5,444 nucleotides of DNA from an uncultured Mucilaginibacter sp. (GCA_946479225.1 CAMLFI010000207.1:1-5444), one strand, 5' to 3'; shown: positions 1 through 5,444, numbered from the stretch's first letter. Notes: generated by a model from the sequence alone, not told the origin. Translations and numbers: made by a program.

Positions 1-1041
1 GAAGTTTTTATGAACCAGGTAGCGGAGCTGGGCCTGCTCTATCCTATTGATCCATCAAGCAAAGGGAGCTGTTTTTTAGGTGGAAATGTGGCACATGGTT
101 CTGGTGGACCAAGAGTTGTGAAATATGGAACCATTAGAGAATATATACTTAACCTTGAAGTTGTGTTGCCATCAGGCGATATTATCTGGACCGGCGCCAA
201 TACCTTAAAATATGCATCTGGCTATAACTTAACCCAACTGTTTATCGGTTCTGAGGGAACGTTGGGCGTTGTTACCAAAATAGTAGTAAAGCTTATTGCT
301 GCGCCAACGAAAGATGTTCTAATGCTTGCAGCGTTTCCGGATAATGAAACGGCGGCATCTGCCGTTTCGGCTATTTTTAGAGCTGGAGTAGTGCCTTCGG
401 CTCTTGAATTTATGGAGCGCAGGGGTATTGAGTGGGTTAAAGAAAAAGAGGGCGTATACTTTGATCTGAAAGACGGCGCAGCGGCGTTTTTGATGATAGA
501 ACTTGACGGAACGGATACTGATGTGATATTTGGTGAGGCCGAAAAGGTAAACGTAGTATTAGAGCAGTTTGGATGTAACGACGTACTATTTGCCGAAACT
601 GCCGCTCAGAAAGAAGAGATATGGCACATGCGTCGTATAATGGCAGTTTCTGTAAAAGCTAATTCTATTTATAAAGAAGAAGATTGTGTTGTGCCCCGGG
701 CTTCATTGCCGGTGTTGATAAAAGGGATTAAAGACTCGGGAGCCAAATACGGTTTTGAATCTGTTTGTTATGGCCACGCCGGTGATGGAAATGTGCATAT
801 TAATATATTGAAAGGCAACATGAGCGACGAGGACTGGAACAACAAGTTGAAGGATGGTATTAGAGAAATATTCGAACTTACCGCGTCATTAGGCGGAACC
901 ATTTCAGGCGAGCACGGAATTGGGCTTGTACAGCGGGAGTTCATGTCCATAAAATACTCCCCGGTTCATTTCCAGCTATGGAAGGGTATAAAGAACGTAT
1001 TTGATCCGCAAGGCATTTTAAATCCCGGCAAGATATTTTAA
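1..1041 (+). CDS. FAD-linked D-2-hydroxyacid dehydrogenase, GlcD family (5'-partial)
   Basis: This is a flavoenzyme that oxidises a D-2-hydroxyacid such as glycolate, D-lactate or D-2-hydroxyglutarate to the 2-oxoacid; the exact substrate cannot be read from the sequence. The frame is open from base 1, so the ATG at 10 is internal. About 346 codons are present, and with a usual family length near 460 aa, roughly 115-120 N-terminal residues, including the first part of the FAD domain, lie outside the window. Counting from that ATG, the rest of the FAD_binding_4 domain is seen as GGNVAHGSGGPR (24-35) and GSEGTLGVVT (80-89). The FAD-oxidase C-terminal domain follows with VVPR (227-230), YGHAGDGNVH (254-263), SGEHGIG (299-305) and the terminal FDPQGILNPGKIF. 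H256, H263 and E301 correspond to the metal/substrate-binding His, His and Glu of D-2-hydroxyglutarate dehydrogenases. AHGSGG stands where many relatives have AENAGG. Family is secure, substrate is not. Confidence 0.93.
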   Translation, partial: EVFMNQVAELGLLYPIDPSSKGSCFLGGNVAHGSGGPRVVKYGTIREYILNLEVVLPSGDIIWTGANTLKYASGYNLTQLFIGSEGTLGVVTKIVVKLIAAPTKDVLMLAAFPDNETAASAVSAIFRAGVVPSALEFMERRGIEWVKEKEGVYFDLKDGAAAFLMIELDGTDTDVIFGEAEKVNVVLEQFGCNDVLFAETAAQKEEIWHMRRIMAVSVKANSIYKEEDCVVPRASLPVLIKGIKDSGAKYGFESVCYGHAGDGNVHINILKGNMSDEDWNNKLKDGIREIFELTASLGGTISGEHGIGLVQREFMSIKYSPVHFQLWKGIKNVFDPQGILNPGKIF

Positions 1042-1211
1042 GAAAGAGAATATTTTTTCCTTCCGCAACTATAACATTTGTATCGTTTTAGCGGCAAAAA
1101 GAACAACAAATTTTTCACCAGGAAACCACGCGACACTCGCGAATCCATCTCGCTATTACACTTGGAGCATACGGGGTACTTTTTCTTTTCATTGTTGGGG
1201 GTCGGGGTCAT
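1038..1211 (-). CDS. Small double-CxxC zinc-ribbon protein
   Basis: This is a 57-residue protein with two CxxC knuckles, CSKC (15-18) and CYSC (46-49), separated by 27 residues that include a hydrophobic stretch VKNLLFFLPL followed by KRYKC. Four cysteines in this arrangement are typical of a structural zinc ribbon, and short proteins of this pattern (cysteine pair, LLFFLP-like segment, Arg/Tyr, cysteine pair) are familiar in Bacteroidota. No function is known to me. The ATG at 1211 is chosen over a TTG at 1253, because the TTG lies upstream of the best promoter element (1242-1249) and would add only an unremarkable extension. No Shine-Dalgarno sequence is seen, which is usual for the phylum. 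Its stop overlaps the stop of the converging dehydrogenase gene by 4 bases. The opposite-strand reading across the same DNA (1078-1275) has no recognisable domain and was judged a shadow. Confidence 0.72.
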   Translation of the reverse strand: MTPTPNNEKKKYPVCSKCNSEMDSRVSRGFLVKNLLFFLPLKRYKCYSCGRKKYSLS

Positions 1212-1241
1212 AGCAATAAAATCGGGGGTTTTAATACTATT

Positions 1242-1249
1242 CAAATATA
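1242..1249 (-). promoter_or_regulatory. Bacteroidota-type -7 element for the zinc-ribbon gene
   Basis: Read on the minus strand the octamer is TATATTTG, a full match to the Bacteroidota -7 consensus TAnnTTTG. It ends 30 bases before the ATG at 1211, giving a leader of about 25 nt. No TTTG-like -33 element is found at the expected 19-bp spacing, where the sequence reads ATAT, so support comes from the -7 box and its position only. Confidence 0.45.
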
Positions 1250-1341
1250 GCAAACAAAAGAGAAATAAATATTAAATAATCATTAATATTTTCCTCTTAA
1301 GCAATTAGTTATAGTTTACTAAAATCATAATTATTACTTAA

Positions 1342-1357
1342 CAATATTAAAATATTG
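1342..1357. repeat. Short A/T inverted repeat, CAATATT-AA-AATATTG
   Basis: Two perfect 7-base arms (1342-1348 and 1351-1357) flank a 2-base centre, and the arm sequence CAATATT occurs again directly at 1359-1365. The 2-base centre is too small for a stable RNA hairpin, so if functional it would more likely act as a DNA site for a dimeric protein. In a spacer this rich in A and T, chance is a serious alternative. It lies about 95 bp upstream of the proposed zinc-ribbon promoter. Confidence 0.25.
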
Positions 1358-1460
1358 CCAATATTATATATATGTCCATATTTTAGTATCGCAAGTCAAT
1401 AAGAGTACAATCTATATTTTTACTATATACTATGATTACATCATTAAATTATGTGATAGC

Positions 1461-1477
1461 TTCTTAATTTCTAAGAA
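1461..1477 (-). terminator. Possible weak hairpin terminator after the Rieske gene
   Basis: The arms TTCTTA (1461-1466) and TAAGAA (1472-1477) can pair around a 5-base loop, starting 27 bases past the Rieske stop in the direction of transcription. The stem is short and contains one G-C pair, and there is no clean T-run immediately after it, so this is a poor intrinsic terminator. It is listed because it is the only symmetrical element close behind the two-gene unit. Confidence 0.2.
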
Positions 1478-1504
1478 ATATCGAAAAGATGTTGATTTAC
1501 ATGG

Positions 1505-1843
1505 TTATCTGAACAGCATTTTAACTCTTTCGGCAAATGAAAACATACCGACATAAACGCCGTCTTCGCGCACCTCTACCGGATAGGTATCTATATAATC
1601 ATTTTGCCCAGGGTCGCCTTTACCGGTTTTAATATCGTACGAATAACGGTGAAAAGGGCAGATCAGTTTTCCATCTTTGCACCATCCCCCACTCAGATCA
1701 GCACCTGCATGTGGACAAGTGGCTCCTAATGCGTAAACGCTACCCTCATGGGCAATCAAACACAGGCCTTTACCATTAACTTTAACTTTTAGCAGAAATG
1801 ATGTTGTGTTCAATTTTCCGTCATATGCTTTGTGCCAATCCAT
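1505..1843 (-). CDS. Small Rieske [2Fe-2S] ferredoxin-like protein
   Basis: This is a 112-residue single-domain Rieske protein, a soluble electron carrier or electron-transfer subunit by family. The cluster ligands are clear: C43-P-H45, then 16 residues, then C62-P-F-H65, a C-x-H / C-x2-H spacing normal for the fold. Flanking sequence is also typical, with VYALGATCPHAGADLS before and LICPFHRYSYDIKTG after. The length matches NirD-like and dioxygenase-ferredoxin-type Rieske proteins, which lack the catalytic mononuclear-iron domain. No signal peptide or membrane segment is seen, so the cytoplasm is likely. There is no oxygenase, reductase or nitrite reductase gene in view, so the redox partner is unknown and I give no symbol. 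It starts 5 bases after the stop of the lipoprotein gene and is probably cotranscribed with it; no separate promoter element is apparent. Confidence 0.92.
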   Translation of the reverse strand: MDWHKAYDGKLNTTSFLLKVKVNGKGLCLIAHEGSVYALGATCPHAGADLSGGWCKDGKLICPFHRYSYDIKTGKGDPGQNDYIDTYPVEVREDGVYVGMFSFAERVKMLFR

Positions 1844-1848
1844 TTGGG

Positions 1849-2616
1849 TTAAAAATCAACGCTTAAATCCATAACATTCGGATCTTTTATAACCTCATCC
1901 ATAGTGGTAGTTAATATTACTTGTTTACGATCGGCAGACAGTACTGCATTAGGATTGTCGACTTTTTTTATGGGCCTGGCAAAATTTAATACAACTTTAT
2001 AAGGCATATCTATCAGCATAGCTTTTGCGGCTGACAATGCTGATTGCGTTTTTTTAAGAAAAGCGTTGAACTTATCCTTGTCAATTATCCGCATAAATTT
2101 ATTGGACGTTATTTTATAAGAATAATAATCCGGGGCAGCTGATAACGCTGGTTGCGCACTAATTCCGCCCGCTACAGGCGACCGCCCGGCCATCTGGCTT
2201 AACTGGCTGTTGAGGGATAAAACGGAGAGATGATTAAGGTAATACTGCAAATCCTCGGCATCTTTTGCAACATGGGCAATACTTACCTTCATTAAATTCC
2301 TTTTCAGGTCCATTTTTACTGATAGATCGCTGTTAACAGCCATCGCCACTTCATTAGTGCTTAATTTTCGACGTGAACTATCAGGAAGAGCAGACAAGAA
2401 ATTAAGGGTAGTGTCTTTAACCAGCGAAAATTGAGGTGTTGACTTAACAGAATCAGGCATTAAATTCATGAATACAGATATGGCGCGGCTCATATCAAAC
2501 CCGTAAACCACCTTGCATGAACCATCTTCCCTAAAACTGTAAACTTCCTCAATATCAACACAAGAGCTGAAACTAAGCACTACAAAAAAAAGCAAAATTG
2601 TAAAGCGTTTTTTCAT
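1849..2616 (-). CDS. Predicted lipoprotein of unknown function
   Basis: This 255-residue protein begins with a clear lipoprotein signal: basic MKKR, a hydrophobic core, and a lipobox FSSC with the acylated cysteine at C19. The mature start, C-V-D-I-E-E, is acidic; in Bacteroidota, acidic residues just after the cysteine can act as a surface-export signal, so surface exposure is possible but unproven. The segment right after it, SFREDGSCKVVYGFDM, reads as beta strands around an E-D-G-S turn, reminiscent of LppM/DUF3153-like lipoproteins, a weak resemblance only. A low-complexity Ala/Ser/Pro stretch lies near residues 145-160, and the C-terminal half again looks beta-rich. No catalytic motif is seen. 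It is the first gene of a probable two-gene unit with the Rieske gene, although the pair would act in different compartments. It diverges from queE. Confidence 0.85.
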   Translation of the reverse strand: MKKRFTILLFFVVLSFSSCVDIEEVYSFREDGSCKVVYGFDMSRAISVFMNLMPDSVKSTPQFSLVKDTTLNFLSALPDSSRRKLSTNEVAMAVNSDLSVKMDLKRNLMKVSIAHVAKDAEDLQYYLNHLSVLSLNSQLSQMAGRSPVAGGISAQPALSAAPDYYSYKITSNKFMRIIDKDKFNAFLKKTQSALSAAKAMLIDMPYKVVLNFARPIKKVDNPNAVLSADRKQVILTTTMDEVIKDPNVMDLSVDF

Positions 2617-2623
2617 GTTTAAC

Positions 2624-2631
2624 CAAATATA
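2624..2631 (-). promoter_or_regulatory. Promoter element for the lipoprotein-Rieske unit
   Basis: On the minus strand this reads TATATTTG, a full match to the Bacteroidota -7 consensus TAnnTTTG and identical to the octamer before the zinc-ribbon gene. Nineteen bases upstream, at 2651-2654, the minus strand reads TTTC, one base off the TTTG expected for the -33 element. Only 7 bases separate the octamer from the ATG at 2616, so transcription would start at or within a few bases of the start codon. Confidence 0.55.
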
Positions 2632-2643
2632 GTTATTAGAGCT

Positions 2644-2657
2644 AAAAGGTGAAAGGT
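2644..2657 (-). repeat. Inverted partner of the heptamer repeat
   Basis: Read on the minus strand this 14-base segment is ACCTTTCACCTTTT. It matches ACCTTTCGCCTTTT at 2699-2712 on the plus strand at 13 of 14 positions, the single difference being A versus G. The two copies therefore form an imperfect inverted repeat around a 41-base interval containing the GTGA-N6-TCAC palindrome. This copy lies next to and partly over the -33 region of the lipoprotein promoter. Confidence 0.55.
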
Positions 2658-2675
2658 TTTTTATTGGCAGAGTAA

Positions 2676-2689
2676 GTGAAAAAAATCAC
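2676..2689. promoter_or_regulatory. CRP/FNR-like palindrome GTGA-N6-TCAC
   Basis: A perfect 4-base inverted repeat, GTGA and TCAC, is separated by six A residues, which is the core spacing of CRP-family operator sites. The outer bases (A before, C after) do not follow the full TGTGA-N6-TCACA pattern. The centre is about 65-70 bp upstream of both inferred transcription starts of the divergent pair, a position at which class I CRP activators can act. Only eight bases are specified, so chance occurrence is quite possible. Confidence 0.25.
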
Positions 2690-2695
2690 CCTAAT

Positions 2696-2730
2696 CTCAC
2701 CTTTCGCCTTTTACCTTTAACCTTTCGCCT
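2696..2730 (+). repeat. Five tandem heptamers, consensus TTYRCCT
   Basis: Five consecutive 7-base units fill exactly 35 bp: CTCACCT, TTCGCCT, TTTACCT, TTAACCT and TTCGCCT. The CCT at the end of each unit never varies, and changes are concentrated in the first four bases. The array stops 8 bp before the -7 element of queE, so it overlaps that promoter's -33 region. Two units in the opposite orientation lie at 2644-2657. Confidence 0.7.
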
Positions 2731-2738
2731 CAAAAACC

Positions 2739-2746
2739 TACCTTTG
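2739..2746 (+). promoter_or_regulatory. Promoter -7 element for queE
   Basis: The octamer TACCTTTG matches the Bacteroidota -7 consensus TAnnTTTG exactly, and its wider form TACCTTTGTAC is a familiar one in the phylum. Nineteen bases upstream, at 2716-2719, the sequence is TTTA, one base from the -33 consensus TTTG. Six bases separate the octamer from the ATG at 2753, so the transcript probably starts at or next to the start codon. This argues against the in-frame TTG at 2744, which lies inside the promoter element. Confidence 0.6.
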
Positions 2747-2752
2747 TACGCT

Positions 2753-3376
2753 ATGGCGCATCAGGTTCCGGAAGACGGCACATTGCTTCCATTAATGGAA
2801 GAGTTTTATACGATACAGGGAGAAGGATATCATACCGGTAAAGCTGCCTATTTTATCCGGCTGGGCGGCTGCGATGTTGGCTGCCATTGGTGCGATGTGA
2901 AAGAAAGCTGGGATGCTGAGCTTCACCCTCTTACAGCAGCTGACCAAATTGTTGAAAACGCGTCTCAATACCCGTCAAAAGCTGTGGTGGTTACAGGCGG
3001 AGAACCATTGATTTATAATCTTGATTATCTTACGGGGCAGTTACAGAACACCGGTATTCAAACTTTTATCGAAACATCGGGCGCCTACCCCCTTTCCGGC
3101 AATTGGGACTGGATATGTTTATCGCCGAAAAAGTTCAAAGCGCCTATGCAACAAGTTGCCGACGCTGCTAATGAATTAAAAGTGATAATTTTTAACAAAT
3201 CCGATTTCGATTTTGCTGAAGAACATGCGCTGCGGGTAAAACCAGGCTGTAAATTGTATTTACAGCCTGAATGGTCGCGGTCAAAAGAAATGACACCCTT
3301 AATTGTTGACTATGTAATGAATAACCCAAAATGGGAAATATCATTGCAAACGCATAAATATCTTAATATCCCTTAA
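2753..3376 (+). CDS. queE: 7-carboxy-7-deazaguanine synthase, radical SAM
   Basis: QueE converts 6-carboxy-5,6,7,8-tetrahydropterin to 7-carboxy-7-deazaguanine, the ring-contraction step on the way to preQ0 and queuosine in tRNA, in the cytoplasm. With the ATG at 2753 the protein has 207 residues, near the usual 200-225. The N-terminal EEFYTIQGEG (16-25) is a QueE hallmark. The [4Fe-4S] ligands are C40, C44 and C47 in a CxxxCxxC arrangement, followed by D48. Further support comes from the SAM-binding TGGEP (81-85), ETSG (107-110), SPK (124-126), the LQPEWS segment and the family-typical ending LQTHKYLNIP. The ATG is preferred over a TTG 9 bases upstream because the TTG sits inside the likely promoter. 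No queC, queD or queF gene is in view, so the pathway is scattered in this genome. The next gene follows after 41 bp on the same strand. Confidence 0.95.
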   Translation: MAHQVPEDGTLLPLMEEFYTIQGEGYHTGKAAYFIRLGGCDVGCHWCDVKESWDAELHPLTAADQIVENASQYPSKAVVVTGGEPLIYNLDYLTGQLQNTGIQTFIETSGAYPLSGNWDWICLSPKKFKAPMQQVADAANELKVIIFNKSDFDFAEEHALRVKPGCKLYLQPEWSRSKEMTPLIVDYVMNNPKWEISLQTHKYLNIP

Positions 3377-3417
3377 TAGTTGTAACTTAGGTTAATAACT
3401 ATCGTTTCAATTAAGGG

Positions 3418-5319
3418 TTGAGGAAATTTACAAACATATTATTACTCACACTTATATCGTCGTTTTGTTACGCGCAGCAAACTTATTCTACACGTAACAA
3501 AGCAGCAATCAAATACTATATTGCAGGCAATGAAAGCTTGGATAACCTAGCTTATGACGATGCCGTTGTAAATCTTCGTAAAGCGATAGAAGCTGACGAT
3601 AAATTTATCGAAGCACATGCCTTGCTTGCCGATATAATGCGGCAAAGGCGTTTAAATCCACAAAACGTTATTGAAGAATATAAAAAGGTTTTAACATTAA
3701 ATCCGGACTTTAGCAGGGCAGTTTACCTTAATTTGGGTGAATTTGAATTAAATCAAGCCAAATACCAGGATGCCCTGCAACATATCCAAAAGTATCTAAC
3801 CTTCCCATCCATAACGCCTAAAGATAAAAGCAGAGCCGAAAAGCTTATTAAAGATTGCCGTTTTAGTATTAATGCATTAAATCATCCGATGCCTTTTAAC
3901 CCTGTGAACGCCGGCACGTCAATAAATACCGCTGCGGATGAATACTCTCCTGTGGTAACGGCCGACGAAAACACCATTATTTTTACCCGACAAATAAATG
4001 GTAACGAAGATTTTTATAACAGTACCAAAATTGACAGCACCTGGCAAAAAGCGACGTATTTAAGCGCCCGAATTAACACCCCTAATTTCAATGAAGGATC
4101 TGAAGCAATATCTCCTGACGGAAAATATCTGTTCTTTACGGGCTGTAACAGGCCCGATGGAATGGGCCGTTGCGACATCTATGTAGTTCAAAAGCGGGGT
4201 GACGACTGGGATAAACCATTCAATCTCGGTTCGCCGTTAAACACTTCCGGATGGGAATCGCAGCCATCCATCAGCCCTGACGGTGGCACATTGTATTTTG
4301 TAAGTAACAGGCCGGGAGGATATGGCGGGTATGACATTTGGGAATCAAAATTGGGAGCTAAAGGCTGGGGAATCCCGGAAAATCTAGGCCCAACAGTAAA
4401 TACACCTTATAATGAACAGTCGCCATTCATTCATCCTGACGATAGCACTTTATATTTTTGTTCTGATGGCTGGCCCGGAATGGGCGGACAGGATTTATTT
4501 GTTAGCAGATTAAGCAAGGATGGTAAATGGCAGGAGCCGGAAAACCTGGGCCATCCCATCAATTCCAATGGAAATGAGACCGGTTTAAGCTTGACGGCAA
4601 ACGGAGAATACGCCTTTTTTTCATCTAATAAGTTAGAAGGCTCAGGTGGCTTCGATATTTACTCTTTCAAAATGCCTGTAGGCTTAAGACCAAAACCGGC
4701 GACTTATGTAAAGGGGTATGTGTTTGATGCCACTACAAAAGCGCCATTGGAAGCTGCCGTTGAAATTGTTGCCCTGCAAGACAGCAAACCCGTTTACCAA
4801 AATTACAGTTCGGCAACACAAGGTGATTTTTTGGCGACCTTAACTGCGGATAGAAACTATGGGCTTAATATCTCAAAAAACGGCTATCTTTTCTACTCAG
4901 AAAATTTTTCACTTGTCGGCTACAATTCTAATAAGCCATTTAATATTCGGGTGCTGCTGCAACCTATCGAAATTGGAAATAAGGTGGTACTGCGAAATAT
5001 ATTTTTTGATACAAACAAATATGATCTGAAAGCCGAATCGCGGAGCGAACTGCAGGAACTGGTCAATTTTTTAGCATATAATCCCTCTATTAAAATAGAG
5101 TTATCAGGCCATACAGATAATGTTGGTAATGATGATCTCAATCAAACCTTATCTGAAAATCGCGCCAAAGCGGTTTACCAGTTCTTAATAAGCAGCAAGG
5201 TTGATGCTGCAAGACTGCAATTTAAGGGCTACGGCAAATCGCAGCCCATATCGGCAAATGATACCGAAGATGGCCGCAGTAAAAACCGCAGAACGGAATT
5301 TAAGATTGTAGGTAAATAA
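3418..5319 (+). CDS. PorE-like TPR / PD40 propeller / CRD / OmpA protein
   Basis: This is a 633-residue exported protein, probably periplasmic and linking the outer membrane to peptidoglycan. The TTG start is chosen because an in-frame stop lies 6 bp before it, the next in-frame Met is residue 73, and the intervening sequence is a good signal peptide (MRKF, hydrophobic core, cleavage after CYA at 17-19). Domains in order: TPR-like helices (about 25-150); five PD40/WD40-like units with DG- and YLFF/LYF-type signatures (about 162-418); a carboxypeptidase-regulatory beta sandwich (about 428-500); and an OmpA C-terminal domain (about 524-631). The last has SGHTDNVG (563-570) and NRAKAV; D567 and R582 are 15 residues apart, as are the diaminopimelate-binding Asp and Arg of Acinetobacter OmpA. 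The order matches that described for P. gingivalis PorE (PG1058) of type IX secretion, but Bacteroidota carry several such paralogs, so no symbol is given. No separate promoter is evident in the 41-bp gap after queE, so cotranscription is likely. Confidence 0.88.
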   Translation: MRKFTNILLLTLISSFCYAQQTYSTRNKAAIKYYIAGNESLDNLAYDDAVVNLRKAIEADDKFIEAHALLADIMRQRRLNPQNVIEEYKKVLTLNPDFSRAVYLNLGEFELNQAKYQDALQHIQKYLTFPSITPKDKSRAEKLIKDCRFSINALNHPMPFNPVNAGTSINTAADEYSPVVTADENTIIFTRQINGNEDFYNSTKIDSTWQKATYLSARINTPNFNEGSEAISPDGKYLFFTGCNRPDGMGRCDIYVVQKRGDDWDKPFNLGSPLNTSGWESQPSISPDGGTLYFVSNRPGGYGGYDIWESKLGAKGWGIPENLGPTVNTPYNEQSPFIHPDDSTLYFCSDGWPGMGGQDLFVSRLSKDGKWQEPENLGHPINSNGNETGLSLTANGEYAFFSSNKLEGSGGFDIYSFKMPVGLRPKPATYVKGYVFDATTKAPLEAAVEIVALQDSKPVYQNYSSATQGDFLATLTADRNYGLNISKNGYLFYSENFSLVGYNSNKPFNIRVLLQPIEIGNKVVLRNIFFDTNKYDLKAESRSELQELVNFLAYNPSIKIELSGHTDNVGNDDLNQTLSENRAKAVYQFLISSKVDAARLQFKGYGKSQPISANDTEDGRSKNRRTEFKIVGK

Positions 5320-5324
5320 TTAGC

Positions 5325-5444
5325 TTATTGTTTTGCAAAGGCAAACTTGCCCCAAAAATCTGATGATGAAGTCAATGGCGTACCTGTATTGTTCATATTC
5401 ATAGGGACGCTTGCGGTGCCAGCAGGATTAACACGTGTGGAACC
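5325..5444 (-). CDS. C-terminal end of an unidentified gene (5'-partial)
   Basis: An open frame enters from the right edge on the minus strand and ends at a TAA (5325-5327), leaving 39 codons. The visible end is rich in Thr, Ser, Asn and Gly and closes with SDFWGKFAFAKQ. That composition suits the end of an exported beta-rich protein, but I recognise no family. Support for coding is the uninterrupted frame and the tight tail-to-tail fit: its stop lies 5 bp from the stop of the converging OmpA-domain gene. The rest of the gene is outside the window. Confidence 0.5.
   Translation of the reverse strand, partial: GSTRVNPAGTASVPMNMNNTGTPLTSSSDFWGKFAFAKQ

Larger units (their letters stand above)
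1250..1504. other. A/T-rich gene-free spacer
   Basis: This stretch lies between the promoter of the zinc-ribbon gene and the 3' end of the Rieske gene. It is strongly dominated by A and T, has frequent stops in the frames checked and shows no convincing small protein. I saw no tRNA-like cloverleaf and no riboswitch-like conserved core. Its visible structure is limited to two short inverted repeats, listed separately. The direction of the flanking genes, both on the minus strand, makes it the downstream region of the lipoprotein-Rieske unit and the upstream region of the zinc-ribbon gene. Confidence 0.6.

Noticed and set aside
768..950. 60-codon open frame on the minus strand inside the dehydrogenase gene
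   Set aside because: It is fully antisense to a conserved FAD-oxidase C-terminal domain, with no recognisable motif of its own.
1078..1275. 65-codon plus-strand open frame after the dehydrogenase
   Set aside because: It is opposite the zinc-ribbon gene, whose two CxxC pairs give a much better explanation of the DNA; the plus-strand product has no domain pattern.
2696..2730. CRISPR array
   Set aside because: The units are 7 bp long and contiguous with no spacers, so this is a simple tandem repeat.
2697..2752. preQ1 riboswitch upstream of queE
   Set aside because: The likely promoter ends 6 bp before the start codon, so there is no leader RNA, and the upstream sequence is a tandem heptamer repeat without an aptamer-like hairpin.
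3377..3417. Independent promoter for the OmpA-domain gene
   Set aside because: TATCGTTTC at 3400-3408 resembles the -7 consensus but has an extra base and lacks the final G; cotranscription with queE is simpler.
4920..5141. 73-codon minus-strand open frame in the OmpA-domain region
   Set aside because: It is antisense to the well-conserved peptidoglycan-binding domain and shows no motif.

Overview
The window looks like an ordinary chromosomal stretch of a Bacteroidota genome, probably Sphingobacteriaceae-like (Pedobacter/Mucilaginibacter relatives). This rests on three things: A/T-rich spacers, upstream elements matching the Bacteroidota -7 consensus TAnnTTTG in place of E. coli-type -10 boxes, and a protein combining TPR, PD40 propeller, carboxypeptidase-regulatory and OmpA domains, an architecture characteristic of the phylum. 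The genus is inference. No mobile element, CRISPR array, tRNA or rRNA was seen.

Layout. Positions 1-1041 (+) carry the C-terminal three quarters of a GlcD-type FAD-linked D-2-hydroxyacid dehydrogenase, cut by the window's left edge. Its stop overlaps, tail to tail, the stop of a small double-CxxC zinc-ribbon protein (1038-1211, -). A gene-free, very A/T-rich spacer of about 290 bp follows. A two-gene minus-strand unit is next: a predicted lipoprotein of unknown function (1849-2616) and, 5 bp downstream of it, a small Rieske [2Fe-2S] protein (1505-1843).

The lipoprotein gene diverges from queE (2753-3376, +), the radical-SAM 7-carboxy-7-deazaguanine synthase of queuosine synthesis. The 136-bp divergent spacer is the densest non-coding part of the window. 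It holds a promoter element for each side, a GTGA-N6-TCAC palindrome and a tandem heptamer repeat with an inverted partner. After queE, 41 bp on, comes a TTG-initiated 633-aa secreted protein (3418-5319, +) with the domain order described for the type IX secretion component PorE. The window ends in the last 39 codons of an unidentified convergent gene (5325-5444, -).

The genes do not form one pathway. The plausible cotranscribed units are lipoprotein-Rieske and queE-OmpA-like protein. No clearly new biological system is visible; the points most worth a second look are the divergent spacer, the apparently leaderless starts of queE and the lipoprotein gene, and the PorE-like protein.
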